In this document: piece after piece, positions 49,256-60,673 of the stretch | Numbering within the stretch: position 1 is the stretch's first letter | Layout: each line of letters opens with the position of its first letter | Assembly (NCBI GenBank): GCA_022818135.1 | Contig: JAFMSR010000009.1 | Span: 19,597,684-19,661,683, forward strand | DNA: 64,000 nucleotides | Origin: Saxidomus purpurata | Lineage: Eukaryota; Mollusca; Bivalvia; Venerida; Veneridae | Direction: 5' to 3' | The notes under the pieces: model-generated | Seen by the model: only the letters and a program-made list of their open reading frames with translations | What the model was told of the DNA's origin: nothing | Databases searched by the model: none | Position numbers and translations under genes: made by a program

Positions 49256-50019
49256 ATTGAATTCAAAAGCAAATAAAAGGCATTTGTACTACGCAACACA
49301 TTAAAGAAACTCAAAAATGTTACAACAAAATCAGTTAGTAGGGTAACAAATTCATATCACTGGATCCTTCCAACAGGCCAACGGCAGATGGAAGTGAAAT
49401 TAAGGTTTGGAAGACATTCTTCCTTCACACTACCAGTGTATCAGACAGAATTGGTTCGCACAGGTCATGAGAAGGCTGATCTAGCTGGTATATCCAAATA
49501 CTGGCGAGGTCGGCATGAATTTAGCAAAAGACAAAAACAAAGGGTAAAAGACAATCTAAACTATTACGAAAACTGCCAAGTCACTATTTCCGAAAATACT
49601 AAAAAAATAACTGTACCTTCCATCTGATTTAACTGTAGCAGGGATGGATGAGAGCTAAGTAAAAGGATGAGGTCAATTCTGTCAAAATCATTTTTCATAG
49701 ACACTGTTTAGCAATTTTGGCATTCCATAAACCTTTAAAAGGTTTATGCGACCTTTGCAATTCTTTTGGTACGTGGTATTCCCTGTTTGATATTGTTTTT
49801 GGTTTTAAATTTTAAGAATGCTCCTGATAACGAAAAAGAAAAACAAAAATATGTTATTGATAGGCATTTGATAAATAAAGAAATGGCATTGATAAATAAA
49901 ATTTCAGAAACGAAAATGTAAAGAACAAACAACACTTCGTTTGTTGCAATTTTTGATTTTCAAGAAATCCCACTAACTCTAAATGCATTTGAGAATAATT
50001 TGTATTAGAAAAGAAGGCT
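49256..50019. other. Non-coding; retroelement 3' fragment at 49763-49802 (minus)
   Basis: A 79-codon frame (49388-49627) has mixed-charge composition (HEKADLAGISKYWRGR) but no family I recognise, and may be a transposon remnant. TTTTGGTACGTGGTATTCCC at 49763 is an inverted copy of the Ty3/Gypsy 3' block. Confidence 0.35.
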
Positions 50020-50290
50020 TAATTCTCCCAATTGGTCACAGTTTTTGCCATGACACGTTCCAAAGATGGCACTGTCGATGTGCCTTGTCCACTGTAGCTT
50101 CCGCCCTTTAATTTTTTATCCCCCCAAAGTTTTCCATTCCATTCAGTAATCTGGTTGTTATGGCAACAAATAGGAAAAACTTTAAAAATCTTCTGTAGTG
50201 ATCTTCCACCAGGCAAGTGGACTTGCACCAGGGTGAGCGATATAGGGCCATCTTGGCCCTCTTGTTTATAGTGATAATTGTACGGCACAC
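50020..50290 (+). repeat. Dispersed repeat ending in an AGGGCCATCTTGGCCCT hairpin
   Basis: GTGAGCGATATAGGGCCATC, then TTGGCCCTCTTGTTTAT (about 50235-50270), forms an AGGGCCA/TGGCCCT stem followed by CTTGTTT. I associate this ending with repeats common in bivalve genomes. The upstream boundary is uncertain. Confidence 0.4.
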
Positions 50291-50369
50291 AATAAAAACA
50301 GGTATTAGTTGACCATGTTGTGGTATACCGTACACAAATCTAACTTTAATTCTATAACTCACAAGTACC

Positions 50370-50417
50370 TGCGTTTTTGGTATGTGGCATTCCCTGTTTG
50401 ATATTATTTTTGTTTTT
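50370..50417 (-). mobile_element. Ty3/Gypsy 3'-region fragment
   Basis: CTGCGTTTTTGGTATGTGGC and ATTCCCTGTTTGATATTATT is the reverse complement of 46600-46647. It runs directly into the homopolymer block. Confidence 0.65.
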
Positions 50418-50583
50418 TTAAAAAAAAAAAAAAAATTTTTTTTTTTCCCACAAAAAAAAAAAAAATTTTTTTTAAAAAAAAAAAAAAAATTTTCCCCAAA
50501 AAAAAAAACTAAACTCCCTCCCCCCCCCCCCCCCCCTCCAAAAAAAAACACCCCCCAAAAAAAAAAAAAACACAAAAACACCC

Positions 50584-50642
<59 letters not shown>

Positions 50643-50680
50643 CCACCCCCCAACATATATCCCAAAAAAAAATAATATAA

Positions 50681-50726
<46 letters not shown>

Positions 50727-50782
50727 CAAAAAAAAAAACCCCCCTCCCCCCCCCCCACAAAAAAAAAAAAAACCCAAAAACA

Positions 50783-50835
<53 letters not shown>

Positions 50836-50883
50836 CACTTCAATGGGTGCATTTGTGACGGGGTAAAATATGAAAAAACTTTG

Positions 50884-50925
<42 letters not shown>

Positions 50926-50995
50926 GGTCCCCGCTGTGGGTGCAAAAAAAATAAAACAAAACCCTCCCCCCCCCCCACCCCCCCCCGTCATATAA
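50418..50995. repeat. Alternating homopolymer A/C/T tracts, probable assembly artefact
   Basis: Runs of A (up to about 50), C (up to about 50) and T follow each other with almost no intervening sequence, apart from a short normal patch (50831-50886) and another near 50923-50942. The predicted proteins, of 97 to 216 codons, are poly-Lys, poly-Phe or poly-Gly and are not genes. Confidence 0.9.
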
Positions 50996-51290
50996 TTTGA
51001 ACAATCTTGGTAGAGGTCTAATAGATAATGCTACATGCTAAATATCTAAGCTGTAGGCCTAGTGGTTTCAGAGAAGATTTTAAAGTTTTCTGCATGAAAT
51101 TGAATTCTTTGAATAACTTTGATAGAGCTTCATGCAAGGAACATCCCTGCAAAGTTTCAACTGAAGCCCAGTAGTTTTTGAGATGTCATTTGAAGGAAAT
51201 GGCAGACGAAAGAACGTACGACGGATCCCGGACGGTGAGCGATCCTAATAGCTTACTCTGGCACTTTGTGCCAGGTGAACTAAAAATCAA
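50996..51290 (+). mobile_element. Non-autonomous Helitron-like repeat
   Basis: Contains TTGGTAGAGGTCTAATAGAT, GTGGTTTCAGAGAAGATTTT, CCTGCAAAGTTTCAACTGAA and a stretch of GACG-rich sequence. It then ends in a CTGGCAC-TTTG-TGCCAG-type hairpin (51258-51275) followed shortly by CTAA (51280-51283). A 3' hairpin plus CTRR is the Helitron ending. The sequence resembles a repeat I associate with bivalves. The 5' TC end was not located. Confidence 0.55.
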
Positions 51291-51864
51291 AGGGCTGCCA
51301 TTAATAGGTATTTTAGTGACAATAATTTGAATATAGACATTGTTCGAGATCTAGACTTTCAAGAAGACCATGACAAGCTTGACGCCAAAATCAAATCTAA
51401 CCTCAAAACGTGATTAAACTTGCCTTTTCGGCACAAACCTATCATTTCTCCACACCACATGAGCAAGATTCACAAGTATTTCACAACATCTAACAATCCA
51501 ATAACACTACGTAATAGAATCTGGTACATTCTCAGCATCCAATATGTCAGCAGAGGGCTTGAATTCCACCCACAGCTAAACACTTAACAGTTTGAACATT
51601 TGTACAGATGTAAATGGTCTAGAGTTTGCAACGCTGTCTCATGAACTCCAGGAGAAACAAAATCAGAGTGGTGTAGAAAACCCAAGAAAAAATGCCCTTC
51701 GTCCTGACGAGCAGCAAAACTGTCCGTTGAAAGTATCTCTCCAAGTGTGACCTAACTGCTGAGAAACAGGATAAGAGCTGCTGAAATGATAAAAAACATA
51801 CTTCTAAAAAATTTAAAAACTTTTGGGGCTCTTTTTGGGGGGGGGCCTTTTTTTTGGGGGGCTT

Positions 51865-51897
<33 letters not shown>

Positions 51898-52054
51898 CAT
51901 ATCCATAAACATATCTTAAAAAAAAACAACGGTATAAGACTTACTTATTCTCACGCATAATTTGTTTAAATAAGATAATTAAAACGCCGTTCGGTTTTTG
52001 CGACTCTAAGTCACAACTTCAATATCTGTTTCAGTAATAAATCGCATCCACCCA
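51291..52054. other. Non-coding; G/T homopolymer block at 51829-51899
   Basis: No gene recognised. The G and T runs at 51829-51899 resemble the suspect tracts at 50418-50995. AATAAATCGCATCCACCCA (52037-52055) is an internal phrase of MITE B and suggests a truncated copy adjoining the next element. Confidence 0.4.
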
Positions 52055-52457
52055 TTAAAGAGGCACTCCCTATATCTGTCAGATAATATTATCGAAACAT
52101 AGATTATGTGTTCAATGAACATAAAATGATAAATAAATACGATTTCAAAAAAGAACCTATAGCGAAAGAATGCCTCATTTTACCACAGTCAATCAATATA
52201 GAGGCTTTTTGTAGTAAATCGCATCCACCCAGTAATTGTACAACAACTCTACATAGATTATTGAGTGGTTTACGGTACTGCAGTATATTTTAAACCGCTG
52301 ATTTTATCGATAATGACTTGGAATGCAATACTGAAACTTTTAGGGTTAAGTTATAGTACTTCCAAAGATTCTGCTATTCATGTTTTTGAGGTCATTTAGT
52401 TGACATCAGTTTTGGAGGTTATTTTGTTTGAAACATTTATAGGGTATGTCCCTATAA
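52055..52457 (+). mobile_element. MITE family B, complete copy
   Basis: About 400 bp from TTAAAGAGGCACTCCCTATA to TATAGGGTATGTCCCTATAA, with imperfect inverted ends. Internal landmarks are CGAAACATAGATTATGTGTT, AATCGCATCCACCC, GTACAACAACTCTACATAGA and TTACGGTACTGCAGTATA. There is no open frame. Confidence 0.88.
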
Positions 52458-53484
52458 GCTACAGTCATGCTTACGTATATCTTTGCACACGGAACGAACG
52501 ACACACGCACGATACATGCAAACGGATCTCATGATTACTGATGAATGAATCATGAATGATGAGCGATTAGAACGATACACGATTCCCGAAGAACGAAACG
52601 AAAAACGATTATTCGACTAACTCGGGCATTTTCATTTGGTTAACAATAATATTATTAATAGATTTCTAATTACAATCATGTGAGAGTTTAATCAAGCCCC
52701 TTTGAGTTCTAAAGTATCAATAATTTACAGTAAACCAAACAAATCAAAAGCACAATTATTAGTAAAATATCGGCACACATACTTCTTAGATCTATAATTA
52801 AATGTTGTAAAGAATCTTAGGAAAGTCCGATTTGACGTATAATTATTACACTTTAATACAGTGAGCACTTTACCGAATGTCTAAACAGAAACAATTCATA
52901 AATAAAGTGAACCCCCATATCCTTTGCGTCGGTAGAATAACACATTGTTCTTTATATCTGGTGTAAATTTTGCATGGTATGTAGAACGTCTACTTTCAGT
53001 TTCACCGTAAGTCAACATCTCTTTTTCCTACAAATATCTCGTGAGAAAAAGAAAAAAATATGAAACAGAAAGATTAAGATTATTTAGATAATTGAAAGAA
53101 TGATTTTTTTCTATTTCATCAATAGTTCTTACATAATAAATTTAATCCGATCTTTGAATAATGATAAAAATAATATACGTTTAGGTCTAGGCTAGCGTGC
53201 AAACGTTCTACACGATCAGCCGTCCGAACGATCTCGGACCGCTCTTATATAATTCCTATCGTGCAACGATCATCACACGGAATGAACGATGCGTTACACG
53301 ATACACGATCTGAATGATGCACGGTGAACGCACGGACGATAAACACAAGATGAATGCAAACGGAATTCACGATACACGCACGATACACGACAATTTTGCT
53401 AAGTTATAAGTGAGCAATACTGTATATATTACAATCAGTATCGGAAAAAATCAGCAGGTATAAGATTAAAAAATATATCGTTAA
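52458..53484. repeat. Spacer with two ACGATACACG-rich patches
   Basis: Patches at 52480-52625 and 53195-53400 are dense in ACGATACACG, GAACGA and ATGCAAACGG phrases. They look like the two ends of one element or a dispersed minisatellite. The 570 bp between them is unremarkable. Confidence 0.5.
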
Positions 53485-53724
53485 TCAAAAGGTTACAGTT
53501 AAAATTCCTGTTAAGTATTTCTGTAGATTTGAAGTAATATGCTACCAAGAAATTCCAAGATGAACATTTAGTGCAGCAGTGCCGTAAAACCAGCATTCTC
53601 AATCGATATTTGCAAATTCCTTCCTACATTTTTACTTCTGTTGTTAAGTCTTGCTTTTAGATTTATATCTATAGTATATCATTTATGATTTTTTTCAACG
53701 GTAACCAAGAGCGAGCAGCTTTAA
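53485..53724 (+). mobile_element. MITE family A, worn 3' part
   Basis: TAATATGCTACCAAGAAATT, GCAGTGCCGTAAAACCAG, CAATCGATATTTGCAAATTC and AACGGTAACCAAGAGCGAGC, then AGCTTTAA, follow the right half of the family A copies. Divergence is higher than in the other copies. Confidence 0.65.
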
Positions 53725-53730
53725 TTTTCG

Positions 53731-54115
53731 TTAAAGGGACATACCCTTTAATCGATGTCAAACTTAATAACCTCAAAACATATTAAATAATAGAATCTTT
53801 GGAAGAATTACAACTTAACCTTTGAGTTTCAACTATGCATTCCCAGCCATAACCGATAGATCAGCGGTTTTAAATATACTACAGTATCGTAAACCATTCA
53901 ACAATCTATGTAAAGTTGTTGTTTTAAAATTAACAGGTAGATGCGATTTATTACAGAAAGCCTCTAGATCTATATTGATTTATTATGGTAAAATAAGGCA
54001 ACTTTCGCCACAGGTTCTTCTTTGAAATTATTTTTAATTATCACTTTACGTTCATTGAACACATAATCTATGTTTCGAGAATATAATATGTTAGATATAG
54101 GGAATGCCTCTTTAA
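53731..54115 (-). mobile_element. MITE family B, complete inverted copy
   Basis: Runs from TTAAAGGGACATACCCTTTA to ATAGGGAATGCCTCTTTAA, with the landmarks of 52055-52457 in reverse order. It begins 7 bp after the family A end at 53724. A 67-codon frame inside it is not a gene. Confidence 0.88.
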
Positions 54116-54340
54116 TTCTATCATGCTGTATAATTACTTGAACACATAAAATTGACCGTGCTCGTTATCTCACAAATTAGACGGTAAAACAATTTCGTTT
54201 TGTTCCTCTGTTGAGATTATATACTCCTAATAAAATGTGTATACATTGTAATCAAAAGTGATACCAGTACTCCGAATCTACAGTCTTGTATATTTACATA
54301 TATGATATGTCTCGGCGCAGAATTAGGTAGAATTGTTATG

Positions 54341-54385
54341 TTTCGAGAAAATAATCACCTAAATGAAGGGAGTGCCCCTTTAAAC
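54341..54385 (-). mobile_element. MITE family B terminal fragment
   Basis: TTTCGAGAAAATAATCACCT and AAGGGAGTGCCCCTTTAA is the last ~45 bp of the family in inverted orientation. The rest is missing. Confidence 0.65.
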
Positions 54386-54792
54386 ACACAAACATATTCG
54401 GCATGACAAGTTTCGCGATGCGATGCGTATAGCGGTATCTTCTTAGTTTCCGACAAACCAAACTCCAATGAGAGAACACACAAGAATGCAAAACGCTTCA
54501 TTTGAAATACTCACAATTTATTAATTACGAAGTTTTCATACCGGAAAAAAGCAAACTTTTACGTCTTTTTCATTGAAGACGTCTTTTGGCAGTAAAACTG
54601 CACGAAACGAATGCCAAGTCTCAGACAAAAGCATCTGTAATTAAAAGCAGATTTGGCTGATACATCGTTGGCTTTAATCAATGTAGTCGTAACTCTATTT
54701 AGGAACATTATACAGAAGACTAAAACTGCTTTATTATCAGAAAAATGAGGAAAACGGTTTTGTTCAACTCTTTTTTTAATGGAACAAACACA
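54386..54792. other. Non-coding, nothing recognised
   Basis: AT-rich linker between family B pieces. Confidence 0.35.
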
Positions 54793-55061
54793 TTAAAAGG
54801 ACACAGATTTATCCTATAACTGATGTCAAACTAAATAACCTCAAACAACATAAATAACAGACTCTTTGGAAGTATTATAACTAAGCCTAAAAGTTTCAGC
54901 TATGCATTTCCATTTATATATTGATTAATTGTGGCAAAATGAAACATTTTTCGCCATAGGCTCTTCTTTGATATTGTATTTATATGTTATTTCACGTTCA
55001 TTGAACACAGAATCTATGTTTCGAGAAATAAATCTACTAAATGTAGGAAGTGCCTCTTTAA
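54793..55061 (-). mobile_element. MITE family B, internally deleted copy
   Basis: Both ends are present (TTAAAAGGACA ... GGAAGTGCCTCTTTAA), but the middle portion containing the TGCAGTATA and GCATCCACCC blocks is missing. It is about 270 bp versus about 400 bp. Confidence 0.78.
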
Positions 55062-55223
55062 TGGGTGGATGCGATCTCTATATTTGTTAGTTGTGACAAA
55101 ATGAGGCATTTTTCGCCATAGGTTCTTCTTTGAAATTGTATTTATCTCTAATTGTATGTTCATGGAACACATAATCTATGTTTCGAGAATATAATCTGCT
55201 AGATGTAGGGAGTGCCCCTTTAA
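55062..55223 (-). mobile_element. MITE family B, partial copy in direct tandem
   Basis: It resumes at the GGGTGGATGCGATC internal block directly after the previous copy and ends GTAGGGAGTGCCCCTTTAA. Its final TTAA is also the first TTAA of the family A element at 55220. Confidence 0.78.
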
Positions 55224-55963
55224 AGCTGCTCGCTCTCAGTTACCGTTGATTTTTTTTTTTTTTTTTAAATTGACATAATTTTACAAAAATATAAAACTAA
55301 AGGCTAGAATCAAATTTTAAGTAAAAATCTAGGTAGGTATTTGCAGAAATCGATTGAATACGTCGGTTACACGGCACCGCTACACTATTATATGTTATTT
55401 GTTTTTTGAAGTGGTATATGGGGGTAATATATCCCCATATATCACATCAAAAAACAAATAACAATTTTATTACCCTTCCCTGTTTCAAATATGAAAAGAT
55501 TCTGTTTATGTTTTATTTATTTAACGACTGAACGTAACCAGACATTCAAATCCCCTTATGATACCTCAATGTCACTGCGTGACGTCACAAATCAGCACGG
55601 ACTTATACATTGACGTAGTGTACGCGGCGAACAAGCTCACGTTCAGCATGAGGTACAGTAACGGGGTTTTGTCAAGTGTATATTACCGGCTTGCCCGTAA
55701 ATTTCAAAATCTATAAACGGATCGTTGACCAATCAGAAGACTGCAAATTTCATGGAAGGGTAATAAATGTTTATATTGAAATTTCAAAAGCGTTTGCAAT
55801 GCTTTTGAATTTGGTAGCGTATTTTTTTGAAATTTAGAGAAAAACGTGGCATGAATTTATACTGGAGCCTTTTTATATGACTATATGTTCTAAAATACGT
55901 TATTTACATACAGTTTGAAGAACTTAATTTTTTTGACCAAAATCTGAGAGCGAGCAGCTTTAA
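55220..55963 (-). mobile_element. MITE family A copy carrying a nested insertion
   Basis: Perfect TTAAAGCTGCTCGCTCTCAG ends at both sides. Family A sequence runs from the left to about 55390 (CGGTTACACGGCACCGCTAC) and resumes at about 55770 (TTTATATTGAAATTTC, GCTTTTGAATTTGGTAGC). The ~380 bp between is foreign to the other copies. Confidence 0.88.
55391..55769. mobile_element. Insertion nested in MITE A: hairpin plus TTATTACCC-ended element
   Basis: A hairpin at 55398-55463 (GTTATTTGTTTTTTGA pairs with ATCAAAAAACAAATAAC) is followed by a segment bounded by TTATTACCCTTCC (about 55467) and its inverse GGAAGGGTAATAA (ending near 55768). The inner part includes a CACTGCGTGACGTCAC patch and has no gene. 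Confidence 0.7.
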
Positions 55964-56760
55964 GTCATTATCCTGTACTCGTCCAGGGAACAGTAGAACA
56001 CTATCACTAATTTTCGAGTTGTTGGGATCAATTGTGTTATTACCGATTATATTAATTGTTTCGCCCATATTTTAGGATTCTACTAATATCAACAATACGG
56101 GATGAAAAAAAGCCGCAAACAACACGTGTTGTTTATTTTCCGGAAGTTACTGTTTTGCAGAAGAGAATGATAGAATACAGTTCCAAGTATGTTTCTCGCA
56201 TTCTTTGACACTAATATGCCGACAGGTATATATCTATGGTGTCGACATGCATCAGTTTAATTATGTTACAGCGATAATCGGTTTGTTTTCATCAGTGTTA
56301 TAGTGATACTACGTGTTTTTGCAGTCACCTGTTGTAATCAGAGATAGTTTAAATGTACTGTAATATCCACTATACTTGTTCTGATGCTGTAAATGGAAAG
56401 AGGTTCTTTCTTACGACTAACCTCAGACCGATAAATCGGTTCTACCTGTTCCGAAACAAAGTTAACGTATACTTTAATCATTCGTCTTTTTAATTCGGAA
56501 ATTGCATATATTTGAAAGCAGGCACAAAAATTGTCGATACTGACTACAGTAAATGGAGGTAACTCTTTTATTATTTCTTCACAGACACGTTCGAGTTACT
56601 ATTACATATGAAGAAAGGATATACAGTAAATTCCGCTTATAACGAACTCGTTGGGACCATATTTTATTTAATGTATTCCTTATATCTGGGGATTGTTAAG
56701 ACACTAAATGTTTAATGGTATGAGATGTTGTGCACTGAGTCAAAACCAAGGTATTCTTTA
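55964..56760. other. Non-coding, nothing recognised
   Basis: A phrase near 56630 (TCCGCTTATAACGAACTCG) is similar to one near 13800 and may be part of a dispersed repeat. Confidence 0.35.
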
Positions 56761-56850
56761 GGTGTTGGTGGTGTGCACTTCTGGGTGCTATGGGGCTCGT
56801 TTTGGGGAGGCTGCGTTTTTGGTATGTGGCATTCCCTGTTTGATATTATT
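56761..56850 (-). mobile_element. Ty3/Gypsy 3'-region fragment
   Basis: GTGCACTTCTGGGTGCTATG, GGGCTCGTTTTGGGGAGGCT and GGTATGTGGCATTCCCTGTT are the reverse complement of 46610-46705. It is the longest of the three detached copies. Confidence 0.75.
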
Positions 56851-57440
56851 TATTTATTTTTTTTCTTTATGTCAAGTTTTTGACGCCCAACTATGAAAAT
56901 TTTTCATATTGGAAGGATTATGTTTATACTTCAGGCAATGAAAAAGGATATTGGACGAAGAATCAAAACTCTAGCTAAATGTTTTTTGATTATCTTTCTT
57001 CATGAAATATGTTTTTCCGGAGCATTTTTTGAAACAACTATGCAATGCATCGACTTGATATTCCATATAATGATAGAGGACATTGCGAGAGAGAGAGAGA
57101 GTGCGCTGACTAAAATTCATAACACCAGCTGACCCTATTTTGGATTATCTCCCTTTATCGTATGAAAAAATGGCTCGTCCGAAACGTTATATAAAAACCA
57201 TGACACATATTTCTTTTAAAATTAGACATAGTGATATGAAATATGAATAGGATGTACAGTAACTAATAACTTTAACTCTACCTAGTGTATTTTTGAATTG
57301 TCTCCCTTTATTTTTTTATTTTTCTACATTCTAGGCCTCCGGGGCATGAACTTTGATTTGTACACATACTTAAAGAAAGGATAGTTTTTACGTAAAGCAA
57401 AACCATGTCTGCAAATCAAACTCCTTAATACATAAAATAA
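56851..57440. other. Non-coding, nothing recognised
   Basis: Contains a short (GA)n at 57087-57101. A 79-codon frame at 56893-57132 has no recognisable motif. Confidence 0.35.
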
Positions 57441-58334
57441 TACAAGAGCTGTCCCTCACACGTGACGAATGCCCGCGACAGAAGTGTCTCACAGTCTGTG
57501 TATTCTCCATGTGCTCAATAATTGTGCTATGTTATTTTAAAATCCTTCCGTCCATGACGAGTTAACATGCATACAGTATTCCATTACTTTTAAACAGCAA
57601 GTACGACCATGACCATTGAGGTAGGGACATCGGTCTTGTACGCGATACATCGGCTTGATGTGCTGAATATTTGTGCCAAGTTATTCTAAAATCCTTTGAT
57701 GCATGACATAGATACAGTCCGGACACAAATGTACGGATATATATAGGATTACATTACCTATACACTCTTAAGTGTGACCTTGACCTTTGAGGTAGGGACG
57801 TGGGTCTTGTACGCGACACATCGGCTTGATGTGCTGAACAGTTGTGCCAAGTTATTTTACAATCCTTTGATGCATAACATAGTTACAGTCCGGACACGAA
57901 TGTGTGCATATATAGATTATTCAATTACCTTCAAACACTTTAAGTATGACCTTGACCTTTGGGGTAGGGACGCGGGGGTCTTGCACGCGACACGTCGTCT
58001 TGATGTGCTAGACATGATTTGTGCCAAGTTATTTCAAAAGCTTTCAATGAATGACAAAGTTACAGTCCGGACACGAATATGTGCTATATAGAGGATTCCA
58101 TAACCTTCAAACTGTAAGTGTGACATTGGCCTTGGAGGTAAGGACGGGGGTTTTGCACGCGACACGTCGTCTTAATGTGTTGAACATTTGTGTCAAGTTG
58201 TTTTAAAAGCTTTCAATGCATGACAAAGTCATAGTTCGGACACGATGAAATGCAAGACAGGACGCACAGACAAATGGACGTACACACAGACGGACGATGC
58301 GATTTTAATATGCCACCCTTCGGGGGCATAATAC
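57441..58334 (+). mobile_element. Non-autonomous element with a ~172-bp tandem core
   Basis: The left end is TACAAGAGCTGTCCCTCACA. The core phrase GACCTTGACCTTTGAGGTAG begins at about 57605, 57776, 57948 and 58122, spaced 171-174 bp, each with GTGCCAAGTTATTTTA and GTTACAGTCCGGACACGAAT blocks. The right end is an ACGGACGATG-type stretch then GCCACCCTTCGGGGGCATAA. The architecture, left end plus tandem core plus right end, resembles oyster 'pearl'-type, Helitron-related elements. The 105-codon frame at 57774-58091 is core-repeat translation. Confidence 0.75.
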
Positions 58335-58429
58335 AATGTAACAAACATTAAATGACAAGATGAAAATCACGCTGAATAGATTTTTCAAGGAGTCAAAATG
58401 TAAATTAGTGCTAAGGCCAGAATTTTTTT

Positions 58430-59365
58430 TTACCACCGAAACGACGTTTAGGGATGTAAATAGGAGTCACCCGGTGGGTGGTCGGTCAGGCGGTCTGTTG
58501 CATTTTCCTCGTCCGGAGCACAACTTGAAAACTACAAGTTTGAATTCAATATAACTTCATATAAAGGTCAAGTACATTGAGAGGAATTGCAGTGCACAAG
58601 AACCATAACTCCATCTTGATTTATTACAGAGTTATTGCCCTTTGTTACTTTTCCTTGTCCGGAGCATAAGTTAAAAAACTACTGGTTGGAAATCAATACA
58701 ACTTCATACAATAGTCAAGCACAATGAGAGGAAGTGCAGTGTACAAGAACCATAACCCTATCTTGAGTGATTACAGAGTTATTGACCTTTTTTACTTTTC
58801 CTTGTCCGGAGCATAACTTGAAAACTACTGGTTGGAATTCAATACAATTCAACAATGGTAAGTACATTAAGAGGAAGTGCAGTGCAGAGGAACCTTCCTC
58901 TTATTTTGACTATTCTGGTTGCCCTTTGCTACTTTTCCTTGTCCGGAGCGTAACTTGAAAACTACTGGTTGGAAATCAATACAACTTCATACAATAGTCA
59001 AGCCGAGAGGAAGCAGTGTACAAGAACCATAACCCTATCTTGGGGGATTACGAGTTTTGACCTTTGTTACTTTTCCTTGCCCGGGGATAACCTTTAAACT
59101 ACTGGTTGGAATTCAATACAACTTCATACAATGGTCAAGTACATTAAGAGGAAGTGCAGTGCAGAGGAACCATACCTCTATTTTGACTAATTACTGAGAT
59201 ATTGCCCTTTGCTACTTTTCCTTGTCCGGAGCGTAACTTGAAAACTACTGGTTGGAATTCAATACAACTTCATACAAAGGTCAAGAACATTGAGAGGACG
59301 TGCATTGCACAGGAACCATAACCCTATCTTGACTAAACAGAGTTATTGCGCCTTGTTACGTCCAA
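58430..59365 (+). repeat. ~136-148 bp satellite, six units
   Basis: TTTTCCTTGTCCGGAGC-type marks lie at about 58502, 58649, 58797, 58933, 59071 and 59216. Each is followed by TTGAAAACTACTGGTTGGAA, CAATACAACTTCATACAA, GAGAGGAAGTGCAGTGCA and CATAACCCTATCTTGA. The short units carry small deletions. A lead-in with GGGTGGTCGGTCAGGCGGTC lies at 58475. Confidence 0.88.
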
Positions 59366-60673
59366 AATCGCACTGAAAAACATCTAAATTTTCAGATAAA
59401 AATACTGGTGGCAGTAACAAAACAGCAAGCATTTGTGATCAGAAACATGAAAAAATGTATTGTTATTTTTTTGAGTCTTCTGAACACTATTGAAATTAAC
59501 AAAAATCGGGGTCGCGAAAATAGATGACAAACAAAAATCGGCGATTTTCGGTTGACTAATTCAATTTTAAGGTATCAAATAATTGCAAGAAGTGATTATG
59601 AAACGGTTTTTTATGAAATTAACATTTTATAATATTTTTGGCAAGCATTTGATTATTTTAATCAAAAACTTTTGTCAGCATTCATTTTGAAGGGAATTTT
59701 TGTCAAAAATGAGGGAAATATACATCATGTTAGGAGGGGAATGGGGCCGAATTTCAGCCACAAATCGGTCTGAAAAAATTCACTAGACGAATGCAGCTTT
59801 TGGGCGTTATCATTTGTATAAACAGAATTCTAATTTCGCGTTTTTAAAATTTTGAAAAGAAAATGTTTTGTTTTTTTGGTCATTTTTTTTGTTGAAAATA
59901 CGAAAAAAAGGGGGTTCGATTAACGACAAATAAAAAAACCACTGGCCTAACAATTGTTTGAATTCGATAAATATAACCACAGTGCATCAGTTGCGAAGCA
60001 ACACCTGTGTCTGACATGTTTAAAATGCGGCTGACATTACGGTCTTATTGCGGTCCTATAACGGAAAGCGCAGCCCTTAGGAAATGTTTTGATCTTTTGT
60101 TAATAGAATGTTTATATAACTTGAAATAACTTATAAAGTTATTTCATTGTGATGTAAAGTTAGATTTTATGAAAACATGTATTTAAATCTTCTTCTGTGC
60201 GATACAAAGGGATAACAGTTAATATAGTGTTTGTTTTATATTTCAAATGATCATGAACGAATCCGTCTACGCAACTCTTGTAATACAATCGCTTATTTCA
60301 AGTGGATAAAAGTGTATGTAACACTATCCAATCACTTCACGGAGAGCTATTAAAATTGAAAACATCTTTGGCGGGGTCTTTTATCTCTGTATTACTGTTT
60401 CGTCTTTTATTACACTTGAAGTGAACAAAGCTAAAAAGCTCAGTTAGAGCAAAGGTATAGTAATCTGATCTTGTTTTGCGACAAGAGACGTACATCCGTA
60501 TCCATGGACACACTTTTAGTTTAGAGACTTACTTGGTTATTTTTGGAAAGTATTATATTGAATTGAAGTAAAAACATTTCGTAAAATAAAACCCTATGGA
60601 CTTCAAACAAGACTTTGCAGAAAAATGTCAAAGTCTTAGACTTCTTCGTTCTCATCCTTGCGCCTTAGAGTTC
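59366..60673. other. Non-coding, nothing recognised
   Basis: No gene or clear repeat. A small TTGCGAAGCAA hairpin lies near 59989 and could mark the end of an element beginning with the preceding satellite. Confidence 0.35.

Noticed and set aside
50108..50991. Long open frames of 97-216 codons on both strands
   Set aside because: They are translations of A, C and T homopolymers and have no real protein composition.
57774..58091. 105-codon open frame with internal repeats
   Set aside because: It spans two ~172-bp core repeats of a non-coding element, and its internal repetition mirrors the DNA repeat.
58430..59365. CRISPR-like regular spacing
   Set aside because: Units are contiguous satellite repeats of ~146 bp without unique spacers, in a eukaryotic genome.
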